DNA of 64,000 nucleotides from the NCBI RefSeq assembly GCF_018138145.1, contig NZ_CP073104.1, positions 4,903,001-4,967,000 of the forward strand, read 5' to 3'. Position 1 is the first letter of the stretch, and the number at the start of each line of letters is the position of its first letter. The stretch comes from Pseudomonas sp. SCA2728.1_7. GTDB lineage: Bacteria; Pseudomonadota; Gammaproteobacteria; Pseudomonadales; Pseudomonadaceae. Made by a program: the position numbers and the translations under genes. A model generated the notes under the pieces. The model had not been told where the DNA came from, did not search any database, and was given only the letters and a program-made list of their open reading frames with translations. Shown in pieces: positions 20,101 through 29,297 of this stretch.

Positions 20101-21682
20101 CGATTCCCTCGCTGTGCGCCTGAGTGCGACCGGTGATGGCTGGCAAGTGACGCAGACGCAAAGCCTTGATGTCGCCAGTGGTGACACTGCGCTGAGTCTG
20201 CCGACCGATGCCACCGATATTCGCCTGCGTCTGGATGACAGTCCGCAAGCGTTGTTCCGTTCGGCACTCGATGATCTGCTCAGCTATCCGTACGGTGGCG
20301 TCGAGCAGACGGCCAGTCGTTTGCTGCCGTTGAGCATCGCCTATCCGTCGCTGGCATCGAACCCGCAGATCCGCGATCGCTTGCGTCTGATCATGCAGAA
20401 CAGCCGCCTGCGTCTGGTGCAAATGGCCGGGCCATCGGCGAGCTTCACCTGGTGGGGTTACGACGGTGAGCCGGATGCATTTCTCACCGCTTACGCTTAT
20501 TACGCCGACTTCAACGCCAGCCAGGTGCTGGAGCTGACCTTGCCGCCGGAGCATTGGCAGCGGGTGCTGGAGGTGTACGCCAAGCAAGCGCCGAACACGC
20601 CGTTGTTACAGCGCGCGCTGATTCTGTCGTTTGCCAAGCAGATGCATTTGCCGGTGAACACCTTGCTCAGCGGGTTGATGGAGGATCTGGCCAAGGCCGG
20701 TGAAGGCAACGCCGAAACCCTGATGGACGACGGCGAAGACAGCCTGGTGATGAGCGATCCGGATTCGGCGCTCGGTCTGGCGGCAGCGCGGGTGTTGACC
20801 GCAGCGCTGGCCACGCAGTCGAAAGTGGCCTTGCCGGACGCGTTCAATCGTCAGGTGGGCGCTGCACAACAGCGTTTGTCGGTCAGCTCGCAGCCCTTTG
20901 CCGAAGCGTTGAACTTGTCGCTGCAACCATTCGATCAGGCGCGTGCGCAAGCGCTGCTGCAACGTCTGCTGCCGCAGCAATCAACCCTCGAACGTGCGCT
21001 GGCGCTGACCTGGCTGCAACGCAGCATCGCCCAGGCGTCGCCAACCATCGCATTGACGCCGGGTGCAGGCTGGAAGAAAAACTACGGTGCAACCGGCGAG
21101 ATGTACTGGACCTGGCAAGGCGCCACGCCGGTGCCGAGTGTGTTGACAGTGTCCGGCACACAAGAGCGTCCGCTGCGTGCGGCGCTGAGCTTCCAGACTC
21201 AGCAACCGGCAGTCGAGCCGATGGCCGTGACCATCACCCGACGCCTGTCGCGACTGGTGCCGGGCGATGAAGCGTTCACCTTCAAACTGGAGCCGGTCGG
21301 CACCAAGCCGCTGTCCAGCGACAGTCTGTATCTGGACGAAGTGATCCTCACCAGCAAAGCCGCGAAACCGCTGCGCTACGGCATGCTCGAAGTGCCGCTG
21401 CCACCGGGCGCCGATGTCGAGCGCACCACTTGGGGCATCAAGTTGCAGGGCAAGGACGGCACCGAACCGACGGCGCTGGAGAAGGCGCGTTTCGAACCGG
21501 GTCAGTTGGCCTACGCGGTCCCGGTGGATGCGCTGAGCGGCGAATTGCGCCTGCGTCATCTGGTGCGCTTCTCGCAGAAGGGCCAATTCAACCTGCCACC
21601 GGTGCGTTTCAAGCAGGTCTACGCGCCGCAGCATCAGGCCCAGGAAGCGAAAGCCGCCCTCGGTCAGGTCACGGTCAACTGA
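17108..21682 (+). CDS. magD: MagD, bacterial alpha-2-macroglobulin without thioester
   Basis: A 1524-residue periplasmic macroglobulin. The signal peptide is [23 protein letters not shown]. Repeated MG domains follow, including [18 protein letters not shown], the typical bacterial A2M strand. The thioester site CxEQ has become YGGVEQ: Gly 1064 stands where the Cys would be. It is therefore the YfaS/MagD class, which cannot form the covalent protease trap. In P. aeruginosa, MagD is reported to work in a complex with other Mag proteins and the cell-wall synthase PBP1b. The ATG at 17108 overlaps the magC stop; 17123 is a possible alternative start. Confidence 0.93.
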   Translation: MTGARMLRLCSRIPLLLALLLPVATVSAEDSVEPSGYTPVSGESFFLLSDSSFAADEQAMVRLEAPGRDYRRFRMEPYGGADIRVYRIDKPLDFLKRQKNLHRVVSDGQFKGEGLSNTLAYLWDNWYRKSRRVMQRAFSYESRKQVTEEVPELKMGNAIAAPTPYDAQPQFALIPGLPVVSQFRYPLWQAKPIQPPTGVNLAGSSSDFVSVAPGNVYIPLGNLKPGLYLVEALIGKYRATTMVFVSNTVAVSKIAGDELLVWAARKHEGSSVPKVNVLWTDGLGVMSSGATDADGLLRLKHVSPERSFVIGEDEEGGVFVSENFYYDSEIYDTKLYAFTDRPLYRPGDWVSLKIVGREFKNARDSVLPGAADVTVSVLDATGTELQHLDLKLDSKAGTQGRFQLPDNAVAGGYEIRFNYKDQAYSSAFRVAEYIKPHFEISLNLAKQDYRTGEPVKGSLVLLYPDGKPVANAKLTLSLRAQQLSMVDNELQYLGQFPVELTSTELTTDSKGNATLDLPAADKPSRYMLTVFASDGAAYRVKTTKEILIDRGAASFRLSAPQRFSAVGDKVAFSYANEGGTEQSKAVTPSTYGWVRLEDQSTGEGKLAATDKGFSLAFERPGTYNLTLKDQHGRVLGATGHSVTGDGVKAVPGTVEIVLDKPEYKAGDEALALITFPEPVSDALLSLERDKVEATALLVKGGDWLKLEKLSDTQYRARIPVKDNFAPNLTFSVLYTKGGQYSFQNAGIKVVAPQIDVAISTDKAVYLPGDTVTVDLTTQFAGKAVPAHLTVSVVDEMVYALQPEVAPTIDQFFYHPRRNNVRTSASLSFISYDVALPGSPGAPGKANRSERGVKVLERPRREDVDTAAWQPELLTGADGKTRFTFKMPDSLTRWRITARAIADDGQVGQKKQFVRSEKPLYLKWSGPSKFRKGDQPQLGVFAFSQAEKPVKAELVTHYAGAEQRLPVTLSNGINYLPLPAFTLASGEWTAELVQDGKTADSLAVRLSATGDGWQVTQTQSLDVASGDTALSLPTDATDIRLRLDDSPQALFRSALDDLLSYPYGGVEQTASRLLPLSIAYPSLASNPQIRDRLRLIMQNSRLRLVQMAGPSASFTWWGYDGEPDAFLTAYAYYADFNASQVLELTLPPEHWQRVLEVYAKQAPNTPLLQRALILSFAKQMHLPVNTLLSGLMEDLAKAGEGNAETLMDDGEDSLVMSDPDSALGLAAARVLTAALATQSKVALPDAFNRQVGAAQQRLSVSSQPFAEALNLSLQPFDQARAQALLQRLLPQQSTLERALALTWLQRSIAQASPTIALTPGAGWKKNYGATGEMYWTWQGATPVPSVLTVSGTQERPLRAALSFQTQQPAVEPMAVTITRRLSRLVPGDEAFTFKLEPVGTKPLSSDSLYLDEVILTSKAAKPLRYGMLEVPLPPGADVERTTWGIKLQGKDGTEPTALEKARFEPGQLAYAVPVDALSGELRLRHLVRFSQKGQFNLPPVRFKQVYAPQHQAQEAKAALGQVTVN

Positions 21683-21683
21683 T

Positions 21684-23303
21684 ATGACTCGGCCGCTGCT
21701 GTGGCTGCTGATGTGTGTGATGCCTGCGCTGGCGACGGCGCAGGACGAGCCATTGCGCGTGGCTTATAAGGGCGAATTGTTGTCGTTGAGTCAGACGCAA
21801 CTGATCAAGCGTGAACCGTTGCCGTCATCGCTGGATACGCCGCTGGGCAGTCTGTGGAAGTTGTTTGTCTACGCATGGCTGGTGGACAGCGGCGCGCGGG
21901 AACCAGCGTATGAATGTCGCGGGCAGTCGAAGGAAGAGGTTTATTGCTGCTCGGCGGGCGGCAGGATCGAGCGTGATCAGGCGCTGGTGAAATCCTGCGG
22001 GTTGTATTTCGAACCTGCGCGGCTGGGTATTGCAGCGGCGGATTGGCGAAACTATTGGCAGGCGCGGCAGGCGCCGTCGTGGTTGCTGGATTTGCCGTCG
22101 GTGCAGCCGGCTCAACGGGTTTCCGTGGTTGAGCTGCTGAAGGTCCTGGCGACTTTGCCGGCGCAGGATCAGGCGCGTCGAGTGCTGCTCGATGTAGTGC
22201 TGAATGCGGCGGATGGCAATGTCGTCGGCGAACTGGGCGGGCGCCTGCGGGTGAAAACCTGGAGCTGGCTCGGTGATAAGGACCCGCAATCGCGGCAGGG
22301 CGGGTTTGCCGGTTGGACGGCTGATGGCTCGCCGGTCTGGGCAGGCGGGCGCGGCACCAGTCAGATGGTCTTGCGGCATTACGGCCAAGCATTGGCGACC
22401 GTGTTGCCGGCAGCCTGGCCCGAGGAGGCGGGGCGTTGTGTCGAAGTCAGCCTGTTTTCGAAGTACCCAGTTTCGAAGGTGTTAGCGGGTGATCGCCTCG
22501 CGATATCTGGCCCGTTGCAAGGCGACTACCGCGTCGAATTCGCCAACGGCAATGCGCTGGATATCCACAGCGACGGCGAACTGTTTCTGCTCAACGACAA
22601 ACTCGTCGCAAGGCTTGATCGCGAAGAATATGTCGCCCGCGTCCTTGAGCGCGAAGCCAAACCCGAACCCGCCGAAGCGGCCAAGGCGTTGGCCGTAGCG
22701 ATCCGCACTTATCTGCTGCAAAACGCCACACGTAACGGCGACTGCCTGAGCATCGACGACAGCAGCAATCGCCAGCGTGTCGCCCCGCGCCCGGCCTCTG
22801 CCGAGTCGCGCAACATTGCGGCGTGGACGGCGGATCTGGTGCTGGCCGGTAGCACCGTCACCTATCACTCCGATCAACCCGGCCCGGACAAACTCGCCTG
22901 GCAACAAGCCGTCGAGCAAGCTAATGCCGGTCAGCGTTACGACGCGATTCTGCTGCACGCCTATCCGCGCGCCAGCCTCAGCCGTTGGGACAACCCGGTC
23001 GCTTCCTGTGAAGCGCTGCCCGCCGCACAAGACTGGCTGCAAAAACAACGTCGCGGCTGGCGTCCGACGCTGGAAAGCGAAACCGGCTACAACGAAGTCA
23101 GCACCTTCGCCGTGTGCAAACTCGCCTTCGGCCGTCCTTTCGTCGACCGTGAACGCCAACGCATCTACGTGCGCGGCGTGCTGACCCTGCAGGATCGCCT
23201 CGACCTGACCCACGAATATCTGCACCTGGCCTTTGAAGCTCACCCCAACGGCCAGGATGAAACCTACATCGAAGGGCTCGCCCGTCATCTTTTGCTGGAA
23301 TAG
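21684..23303 (+). CDS. magE: MagE, exported DUF2300 (YfaQ-like) protein with several enzyme-like motifs
   Basis: A 539-residue exported protein (MTRPLLWLLMCVMPALATAQ). Three segments stand out. Near residues 54-60, LGSLWKLF contains an SxxK tetrad like that of penicillin-binding proteins and beta-lactamases. Around residues 330-400, AKALAVAIRTYLLQNA and the following text resemble the SpoIID/LytB amidase-enhancer fold. At 509-530, THEYLHLAFEAHP...DETYIEGL holds an HExxH zinc-protease-like motif. The family is uncharacterised to my knowledge, and the enzyme-like motifs are my reading. It starts one base after the magD stop. Confidence 0.83.
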   Translation: MTRPLLWLLMCVMPALATAQDEPLRVAYKGELLSLSQTQLIKREPLPSSLDTPLGSLWKLFVYAWLVDSGAREPAYECRGQSKEEVYCCSAGGRIERDQALVKSCGLYFEPARLGIAAADWRNYWQARQAPSWLLDLPSVQPAQRVSVVELLKVLATLPAQDQARRVLLDVVLNAADGNVVGELGGRLRVKTWSWLGDKDPQSRQGGFAGWTADGSPVWAGGRGTSQMVLRHYGQALATVLPAAWPEEAGRCVEVSLFSKYPVSKVLAGDRLAISGPLQGDYRVEFANGNALDIHSDGELFLLNDKLVARLDREEYVARVLEREAKPEPAEAAKALAVAIRTYLLQNATRNGDCLSIDDSSNRQRVAPRPASAESRNIAAWTADLVLAGSTVTYHSDQPGPDKLAWQQAVEQANAGQRYDAILLHAYPRASLSRWDNPVASCEALPAAQDWLQKQRRGWRPTLESETGYNEVSTFAVCKLAFGRPFVDRERQRIYVRGVLTLQDRLDLTHEYLHLAFEAHPNGQDETYIEGLARHLLLE

Positions 23304-23306
23304 ACC

Positions 23307-24116
23307 ATGACACTCCGTTATCCACAGGTCTTGCTGCTCTGCACCTTGACTGCGCTCTCGCCGGTCATTGCTGCCGACAGCGTCAAACTCGACACTCCGG
23401 TCGGCGGCTGGCGCAGCGGTGCACCCGAAGGCGAGGGCGAAAGCTTCCGCCAGACCGTCAACTACCCCGCCTCATCGGTCAACACCCCGGTGGGCCAGGC
23501 CAACACTGCACGCATCAGCGGCGAAATCAAAGCTACGCAGAAGGGCAACGAACCCGGACGGCTGATCGTCAATGGCGTGAGCATGCCGCTGAAAATCGAT
23601 GACAGCGGCCGCTTCGATCGCCCGTTCTCGTTCCCCAACGGCAGCAACAGCGTCGAAGTGCGCAGCCCCGACGGTCAGCAACGTCACCGCACACAATTCC
23701 TCAACACCAGCGGCGGCGCCACCCCGGCGAAACTGCGCGTACTGCTGGCATGGGACAGCGACGGCACCGACCTCGACCTGCACCTCGTAACCCCCGACGG
23801 CGCGCACGTCTGGTACGGCAACCGCACCGCGCCTAACGGTGCCGCGCTCGACGTCGACGTCACCACCGGCTATGGCCCGGAAATCTTCGCCATGCCGGCG
23901 CCGATCAAGGGCCAGTATCTGGTGTATGTGAATTACTACGGCGGTGGCTATCGCGGCGATGACGAGGGCGGCGATGAAGCGGTGCAGCCGCTGACCACGG
24001 CGCAGGTGACGGTGATCACTGAAGAGGGTACGCCGAGCGAGAAGATGGAGACGTTTCTGATCCCGATGCGCGCGGTGGGAGAGCTGACGCTGGTGAAGTC
24101 GTTCAGTTATCCCTGA
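23307..24116 (+). CDS. magF: MagF, exported DUF2135 (YfaP-like) protein
   Basis: Last gene of the mag operon, 269 residues, with a signal peptide (MTLRYPQVLLLCTLTALSPVIAA). It shares with MagA the PVGGWR start, the GSNSVEV strand, the LLAWDSDGTDLDLHLVTPDG core, YLVYVNYYGGG and an ET-F-(I/V)P-(M/L)RA-G-L-LVK ending. The operon therefore starts and ends with diverged copies of one family. The gene ends inside a perfect 24-bp palindrome. Confidence 0.88.
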   Translation: MTLRYPQVLLLCTLTALSPVIAADSVKLDTPVGGWRSGAPEGEGESFRQTVNYPASSVNTPVGQANTARISGEIKATQKGNEPGRLIVNGVSMPLKIDDSGRFDRPFSFPNGSNSVEVRSPDGQQRHRTQFLNTSGGATPAKLRVLLAWDSDGTDLDLHLVTPDGAHVWYGNRTAPNGAALDVDVTTGYGPEIFAMPAPIKGQYLVYVNYYGGGYRGDDEGGDEAVQPLTTAQVTVITEEGTPSEKMETFLIPMRAVGELTLVKSFSYP

Positions 24117-24134
24117 GCAGGTACCTGCTCAGGG
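24111..24134. terminator. Perfect palindrome across the magF stop codon
   Basis: CCCTGAGCAGGT followed directly by its exact reverse complement. It includes the magF TGA and lies between convergent genes. No T-run follows, so it may be a weak terminator, an mRNA end-stabiliser or a protein-binding site. Confidence 0.45.
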
Positions 24135-24139
24135 TTGCA

Positions 24140-24574
24140 CTAGAAGCCGGGCGGAATGTAACCGGGTACGAACGGAACGTTGATGCATTTGCCATGAATG
24201 ATCTTTCCGTCCTCGATCCGAAACAGTACGATCTTTTTGGCTTTGTTGACGGTGGCTTCCAGTTTGCAGTCAGAGCTATGCCCGACCGTCTCGTAGTACT
24301 CGGTGTACACCATGCCGTTGCCGGTGTGATTCATGGAAGTACCGGCCGCTTCAGTAGTTGTCCAGCTGGAGGATTTGAACCAGGTCAGGACGGCCAGATT
24401 TTCGCCGTTGGTACCGGTCTGTTTTTTCATCGAGTCAGGTTTGCCGAATAGATCGAGTGCTTCCTGAACATCCCGTCCTTCCCAGCGCGACTGCGCAATC
24501 AGGTGGCAGCCATTCACCATTGATACTGTGGCTGTTATCAGCAACGTCAGTAACGTTTTAGTCCATTGATTCAT
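24140..24574 (-). CDS. Putative lipoprotein, unknown function
   Basis: 144 residues. The N-terminus (MNQWTKTLLTLLITATVSMVNGC) is a signal peptide ending at a Cys in a loose lipobox (VNGC), so a lipoprotein is likely. After it comes WEGRDVQEALDLFGKPDSMKK, a pattern often seen in small OmlA/BamE-like outer-membrane lipoproteins, but the match is weak. GGGAG lies five bases before the chosen ATG; an adjacent ATG three bases upstream is equally possible. Confidence 0.65.
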   Translation of the reverse strand: MNQWTKTLLTLLITATVSMVNGCHLIAQSRWEGRDVQEALDLFGKPDSMKKQTGTNGENLAVLTWFKSSSWTTTEAAGTSMNHTGNGMVYTEYYETVGHSSDCKLEATVNKAKKIVLFRIEDGKIIHGKCINVPFVPGYIPPGF

Positions 24575-24636
24575 CATGACTCCCGGTGTCATGTGCGAGA
24601 CGAAATAGCGCGCTGCAGCGTTAAGAGGTCAGGCTG

Positions 24637-25194
24637 TTACTTGTTGCCCAGTATCGAATCGAGGTTGTCCATCATCTGGCCTTTTTCCTGAATAGGTGCC
24701 AGTTTGAAGAACATTTGCTGCATGCCCTGAATCATCTGCAAGTGCTCCATCTTGCCCACCGCGATCATGTCTTTTTTCTCTGGGGAGCAAACGAAAGCGA
24801 GGGCACGCTGCACCCAGAACTCCTTCGGCTGCTGCCATTGCTCGTTCACTTTCAGGTGCCGCAGCATGTAGGCAATTCGATCCACCGACTGGCCATTAAC
24901 AAACCGCACCTTGTTGGTCTTGCACTGAACTTCCAGGTTGTAGGCATCGATCATTGGCTTGCCCGGCTCTTCATACACCAGCGTCACCGCCAGCATTTGC
25001 GCGCCCTTGGTACGCGTCGACGGCACCACTGATGTGCTGTCGGCGACATACATGATGTTCTTGTGCGGGACGCCGTTGCCGTAAATGATCCACCAGTCGC
25101 CGACGGGGTTCGGCTCTTCCGCTGACACTGAAGTAGCAGTCAAGAGGGCAGTCAGTAGAGCGAGGGATTTACTCAGTTTGAAAAACGATGACAT
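24637..25194 (-). CDS. Exported protein of unknown function
   Basis: 185 residues with a signal peptide (MSSFFKLSKSLALLTALLTATSVSA). The start at 25194 is favoured by GGAG seven bases upstream. The mature part (DWWIIYGNGVPHKNIMYVADSTSVV, then LEVQCKTNKVRFVNGQSVDR) looks like a small beta-rich domain of the surface-adhesin-E-like kind. The C-terminal part is rich in Met and Gln. I do not recognise a function. Confidence 0.65.
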   Translation of the reverse strand: MSSFFKLSKSLALLTALLTATSVSAEEPNPVGDWWIIYGNGVPHKNIMYVADSTSVVPSTRTKGAQMLAVTLVYEEPGKPMIDAYNLEVQCKTNKVRFVNGQSVDRIAYMLRHLKVNEQWQQPKEFWVQRALAFVCSPEKKDMIAVGKMEHLQMIQGMQQMFFKLAPIQEKGQMMDNLDSILGNK

Positions 25195-25321
25195 GGTGCT
25201 GCTCCATTCCTTGGCGCTTTTGTAGTGCACAAAAACAGAATGGAAATTTAGTGGCGGGTGCCGGCTGGGGCAATTAGGGCGGATGTGCTAATGGCTTATT
25301 GAAATGGTCGGTGGCTGGGCA

Positions 25322-26497
25322 CTAATTATCGGTAAGGCTCAGGTACAGCGAGCGCAACGTCTGTACACGATTGCGTCCCTGGTCCTTGGCGCCGTACAAC
25401 GCCTGATCCGCTTCCGAGAGCAGGCGTGACAAGTCGTAGCCGGATTCACGGGTGGTCACCACGCCGATGCTGACGCTGAGCAGCCCCGGCTCAAGAATCG
25501 ACAATTGCGAGAACGAACGGCGGATCCGCTCGGCAATCTCCAATGCGGTTTGCTCATCGCAATCGTTGAGCAGGCAGGCGAACTCCTCACCGCCGATCCG
25601 CCCGCAAACATCTTCCTTGCGCAGGCTCTCGACCACGATCCGGCCGAACGCGATCAACGCCTGATCCCCAACGGGATGGCCATAGGTGTCATTCAGACGC
25701 TTGAAGTTATCCAGATCACAAAGCAATAACGCCGCTGGTTCCGCGTGTTGCTGACTGTCGGCAAGCAACTGGCCGGCGTTCATCATGAACGCGCGACGAT
25801 TGCCAATGCCCGTCAGCGGATCGCTGAACGCCGCCGCTTTGAGCTTGAGCTCTGCACGTTCCTTGACCATCGCCAGGGTGATATAGGCAATGCCGATGAC
25901 ATACAGCATCGACTCGAACAGCATGAACGAGAAAAACGGCACGCCCTCGCCACTGCCCAAGAGCGCCTTTGTCACCGGCAGCCCTTCATCGGTCGCACTG
26001 CGAACGGCGTAGAACACAGTGTGCAAAACGGTCAGCACCAGCGCCGGCATAAACGCGACGTTCAGGGTGTTTCTGCTGCGCCAGAGTTCTAGCGTTGTCA
26101 TCACGCCGTAACCGAATGCCAGCAAGGAGTAGATCAAAACCCGATTTGGCATCGACTCGTAGAAGGCGGGAATCAGGCACAAGGTCAGCCAGGCGAACGC
26201 CCCAGCCAGAATGCCGGACACTGACGGCCTACGCCCGACCAGCGTGCGCATGGCCGTCCAATTCATCGCAGCACTGAGCAACAGAACAACATTACCGAAC
26301 ACAATGGGAATGAAGTCGACCCCTCGATCACGCCAACTGACCAATACTACGCCCACGGCGCCAAGCAGCATCATGCTGCCGAGGTACGCCAGTGGCGGCT
26401 CGCGGGTTTCGCGATACCAGGCGTGCAGCGTCAAAAGCCCCATCAAAAAGAAGACGAAGACCGAAACGACCAGCAGGGTCGGGATATGCAGGGCCAT
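25322..26497 (-). CDS. Membrane diguanylate cyclase (GGDEF)
   Basis: 391 residues. The first ~195 residues hold about six hydrophobic segments. The GGDEF domain follows, with the active-site loop as GGEEF and an intact inhibitory I-site (RKED exactly five residues before GGEEF). It should therefore make cyclic di-GMP and be product-inhibited. No other sensor domain is visible. The ATG at 26497 starts directly at the first membrane segment; a TTG 24 bases upstream is the alternative. Confidence 0.88.
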   Translation of the reverse strand: MALHIPTLLVVSVFVFFLMGLLTLHAWYRETREPPLAYLGSMMLLGAVGVVLVSWRDRGVDFIPIVFGNVVLLLSAAMNWTAMRTLVGRRPSVSGILAGAFAWLTLCLIPAFYESMPNRVLIYSLLAFGYGVMTTLELWRSRNTLNVAFMPALVLTVLHTVFYAVRSATDEGLPVTKALLGSGEGVPFFSFMLFESMLYVIGIAYITLAMVKERAELKLKAAAFSDPLTGIGNRRAFMMNAGQLLADSQQHAEPAALLLCDLDNFKRLNDTYGHPVGDQALIAFGRIVVESLRKEDVCGRIGGEEFACLLNDCDEQTALEIAERIRRSFSQLSILEPGLLSVSIGVVTTRESGYDLSRLLSEADQALYGAKDQGRNRVQTLRSLYLSLTDN

Positions 26498-26669
26498 TCC
26501 ATGGATTCCCGTGAGGCTCAATACCGGAATCCGGCCGGGGTCGGGGATGCGGGTAAAAACAGAGGGGTGGTTACAAGGCGGGATTTAGCACCGAGCGATT
26601 GCAATTGGCAAGTGTCGGTTGCCCTGTGACTCACTGGAACCGCCTAAAGGCTCACGCCGTATCTGCGGT

Positions 26670-28259
26670 TCACGGGGTTGCATAGGGACTGGTGGTGGAT
26701 GGCTTCAAGGTGACGCTGAAGTGCTCATTACCCACCGGTTTCTTCCCGGGTGTTGGGGAGGTTACGGCGATGATCGTCGCCTGATCCTGACGCCGCATCG
26801 GCATGACCACGCTGGTGTCGGCATTCAAGTAGCTGGCCATCGTCGCGAGCGTGAGCCCGACAAAAGGCGAGGCCGAGCCCGTGTCACCCAAGCGCTGAGT
26901 CAGGTCGTAACCCGCGCGAGAATCGAGCAGGTTCAGCGAACTGTGTGCCGCGTTGAGCGCCGGCAACAGTTGCGCCATTGCCGTGGCGTTCGAGCCACTG
27001 TCAAAGAACAGCCTGGTCGGCTTTTGCACGAGCCCGGCCGTGGCCTCTTGCCAGCCAGCGGCCAGTTTCAGTGTCATGGCCTCACGCTTCAGCGGTTCAC
27101 CGTTATCCGGCCGCCGCAGCGACACGCTGACCGGTCGATGCAGCCTGGCCAGTACCGGCAGCGCATCCCATTGCTCGAACGCACGCTGGGTCCAGGGTTG
27201 AGGAATGAACGGCGAGGGCTGGAATGCCACGGCGGGTTTGCGCATTCCCCAACCGTTGAACTCCGGGTCGATTCTGTTCTCGTTGATCCTGGCAAACTGA
27301 GCGTAGTAACGCAGCCATTCGACGCGCTCGGGGCGCCCGACGACCATGGCGACCATCGAGTCGGTGAGTTCACCGGGCTTACGCGGCCCGGGTCCACCAA
27401 TCAGCGGCGCTTTTTTTGCCGAGAGGGCAAACGACATGCTGAAGCCTTCCACGTTGTAGATCAGCACGGCGGGGAGGTCGGGGTTTTGCTCGAACAACCG
27501 GAACAACTCTTCCAACAGACCTTCCGGGGTGTCGTTGCAGACAATGCCGTCTTGCAGATTGCGCACGCGATGCCAGTGCAGGCCCGCTTCCGTGCGGTAA
27601 GCGTTGACCATGCCTGAGAGCATTTTTCGGGTTCTTTCTGGAGAGAAGCGCAGGTTCGGCGTAGCGGGGTTCCAGCCTCGGAGCACGGTGATGGTGGGGA
27701 TGGGCCATTTTTCCACGAAGTCGCGCAAACCCAGTTCCAGCGCATCAGCTTTGCGCTTGTCGTAGGCCATGTCCTTGACGTCGCTATCCACCGGATATTT
27801 TCCTGGATCGGTCGGCAGGATGCTGCCAGCGTGCAGGGAGTCGGTGTGTTTTGCATTTTGTTCCTGCAAGGCTTTCCAGACCTGACCCTGCCGGAATACG
27901 TCGAGACTTATACCGACGGCGAGCACATCGAGAGTGTCCAGACGGGGCGAGGTGGCTGGCGCGCGGTAACGGGCATCCACGGGCATGGCTTTCGCTTCGT
28001 TGGCCGAGGTATAGGGTGTGACGGCGGAGGGTGGACTGGCAAAGCAACGGGTGAGCGTCAGCGGCTGTTCAGCCGCTTGAGCCAGAGAGGTGATCAGGAA
28101 AAAAACGATGAGAAGCAGGCAAGCAGGATTGAGAGACGTGCGGTTTTTACTCTTGCGACGCAAGCAGGCCGTACCGTCATCGTCGGCGCGCAGGTTGTCA
28201 CTGGTCGGGAGGCGCGAAGGGACGAAACAGATTTTCTTTGCCTGAGCCGCGTGATTCAT
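26670..28259 (-). CDS. Tla3-like (DUF2875) protein, candidate type VI lipase adaptor
   Basis: 529 residues with a membrane segment or signal anchor at about 43-62 (ACLLLIVFFLITSLAQAA) and a large periplasmic part. LDVLAVGISLDVFRQGQVWKALQEQ and the rest resemble the DUF2875 family, of which Tla3 helps load the lipase Tle3 onto VgrG in P. aeruginosa. Here no vgrG, tle3 phospholipase or other secretion gene adjoins it, so it may be a relic or a relative with another role. AAGGA precedes the ATG. The family call is from memory of the sequence pattern. Confidence 0.6.
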   Translation of the reverse strand: MNHAAQAKKICFVPSRLPTSDNLRADDDGTACLRRKSKNRTSLNPACLLLIVFFLITSLAQAAEQPLTLTRCFASPPSAVTPYTSANEAKAMPVDARYRAPATSPRLDTLDVLAVGISLDVFRQGQVWKALQEQNAKHTDSLHAGSILPTDPGKYPVDSDVKDMAYDKRKADALELGLRDFVEKWPIPTITVLRGWNPATPNLRFSPERTRKMLSGMVNAYRTEAGLHWHRVRNLQDGIVCNDTPEGLLEELFRLFEQNPDLPAVLIYNVEGFSMSFALSAKKAPLIGGPGPRKPGELTDSMVAMVVGRPERVEWLRYYAQFARINENRIDPEFNGWGMRKPAVAFQPSPFIPQPWTQRAFEQWDALPVLARLHRPVSVSLRRPDNGEPLKREAMTLKLAAGWQEATAGLVQKPTRLFFDSGSNATAMAQLLPALNAAHSSLNLLDSRAGYDLTQRLGDTGSASPFVGLTLATMASYLNADTSVVMPMRRQDQATIIAVTSPTPGKKPVGNEHFSVTLKPSTTSPYATP

Positions 28260-28392
28260 CGTGTATTTCTTCCTTGAAAGTTACCCCGTTTGTCGCGAGG
28301 AATGGGGTCGATCGGCTGACCCTTCACGTTGATCCCCGACCATGATGACCTTTGTACGGCGCCAAGGTCATGACAGATTTGCACGCGGCCAC

Positions 28393-29130
28393 TTATTGAC
28401 GTTGCGCCTCAAAGACGTAGGGGTTGCCCGGGTCCGGGAAGTGCAACAGGTACTGCGCAACCGGCGTTTTACCATCGGACAGCCGATAATCCATTTTCAG
28501 ACCGAGAGGGTTGTTTTCCAGCTCCGGACCCAGATAGGCGTTGTCCGGATAACTGAACTGGTTCTGTGGCGCCCTGCGAATGCCTGCACAGGACGCAAAC
28601 AGCGGCGGCAGCGCGTAGAGGTGCTGCTCGTGCACCAACAACACATGAGTGTAGCGAACACCGCGGCCACTGCTCACATACTGCATCTCGACGCACGTCG
28701 AGGTGCCTTGTCGCCAAACCGTGGCCGATGCCAGATTTTCCGGGGCGACGGGATCATTTGTGCGCCATGCCGGTGGCGCGAAGTTGCTGGCGTCGCGCAG
28801 TAGCAAACGCTGTTTGCCGATCATCAGGGCCGCGCCATCGAAGACAATCTCGGGTATGCCTTTGGGCGGGCTGATAGCCAAGTCTTCGGGGGCGCTCCAC
28901 TGCGTCTGGTCATAACGTTCAAACGCCGGACGCATGGCATTGACCCAAAGGCAATGCCTCGGTGATTCCGAGCAGGGCATGGTCAGTTCAATTCCGGGAC
29001 CCGTAAACAGGTTGCTGCCCAGCGACTCGTAAAAAGCACGGTAATCGGTGAACTGTACCGGGGCTGCCTTCGCCAGAAAGGACAGACTCGCGCCAATAAA
29101 CAGGCTCAGATAACGGGTAAGTGTGCTCAT
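28393..29130 (-). CDS. Exported protein of unknown function
   Basis: 245 residues with a signal peptide (MSTLTRYLSLFIGASLSFLAKA) and a strong AGGAGGT ribosome site. The mature part has four or five cysteines (MPCSESPRHCLW, GTSTCVEM, FASCAG), which suggests disulfides in the periplasm. It precedes the Tla3-like gene by 133 bp on the same strand and may be its operon partner, for example an immunity-type protein. That role is a guess from position. Confidence 0.6.
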   Translation of the reverse strand: MSTLTRYLSLFIGASLSFLAKAAPVQFTDYRAFYESLGSNLFTGPGIELTMPCSESPRHCLWVNAMRPAFERYDQTQWSAPEDLAISPPKGIPEIVFDGAALMIGKQRLLLRDASNFAPPAWRTNDPVAPENLASATVWRQGTSTCVEMQYVSSGRGVRYTHVLLVHEQHLYALPPLFASCAGIRRAPQNQFSYPDNAYLGPELENNPLGLKMDYRLSDGKTPVAQYLLHFPDPGNPYVFEAQRQ

Positions 29131-29253
29131 TGATACCTCCTGGCGCCGGATGCCTAATGATTCATCCGAAATGACGCTATGGAAGTCATTTTGCCGATGG
29201 CGGCTGTGGACTGATACCTGTGCGAATAACGTGGGGCGGGTTTATTTCAGGCA

Positions 29254-29279
29254 TTAAAAAGCCGGCTTGTGGCCGGCTT
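29254..29279 (-). terminator. Rho-independent terminator, minus strand
   Basis: On the minus strand the sequence reads AAGCCGGC, a five-base loop, GCCGGCTTTTT. This is a classic intrinsic terminator. The only thing upstream of it on that strand within 300 bases is the short open frame ending at 29298, so some short transcript probably ends here. Confidence 0.75.
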
Positions 29280-29297
29280 CTCGGGGACTGGCTTGGC

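Noticed and set aside
17249..20587. Long open frame on the minus strand, opposite magD
   Set aside because: It lies wholly inside the magD gene, has no domain I recognise, and is the usual antisense artefact of GC-rich DNA with biased codons.
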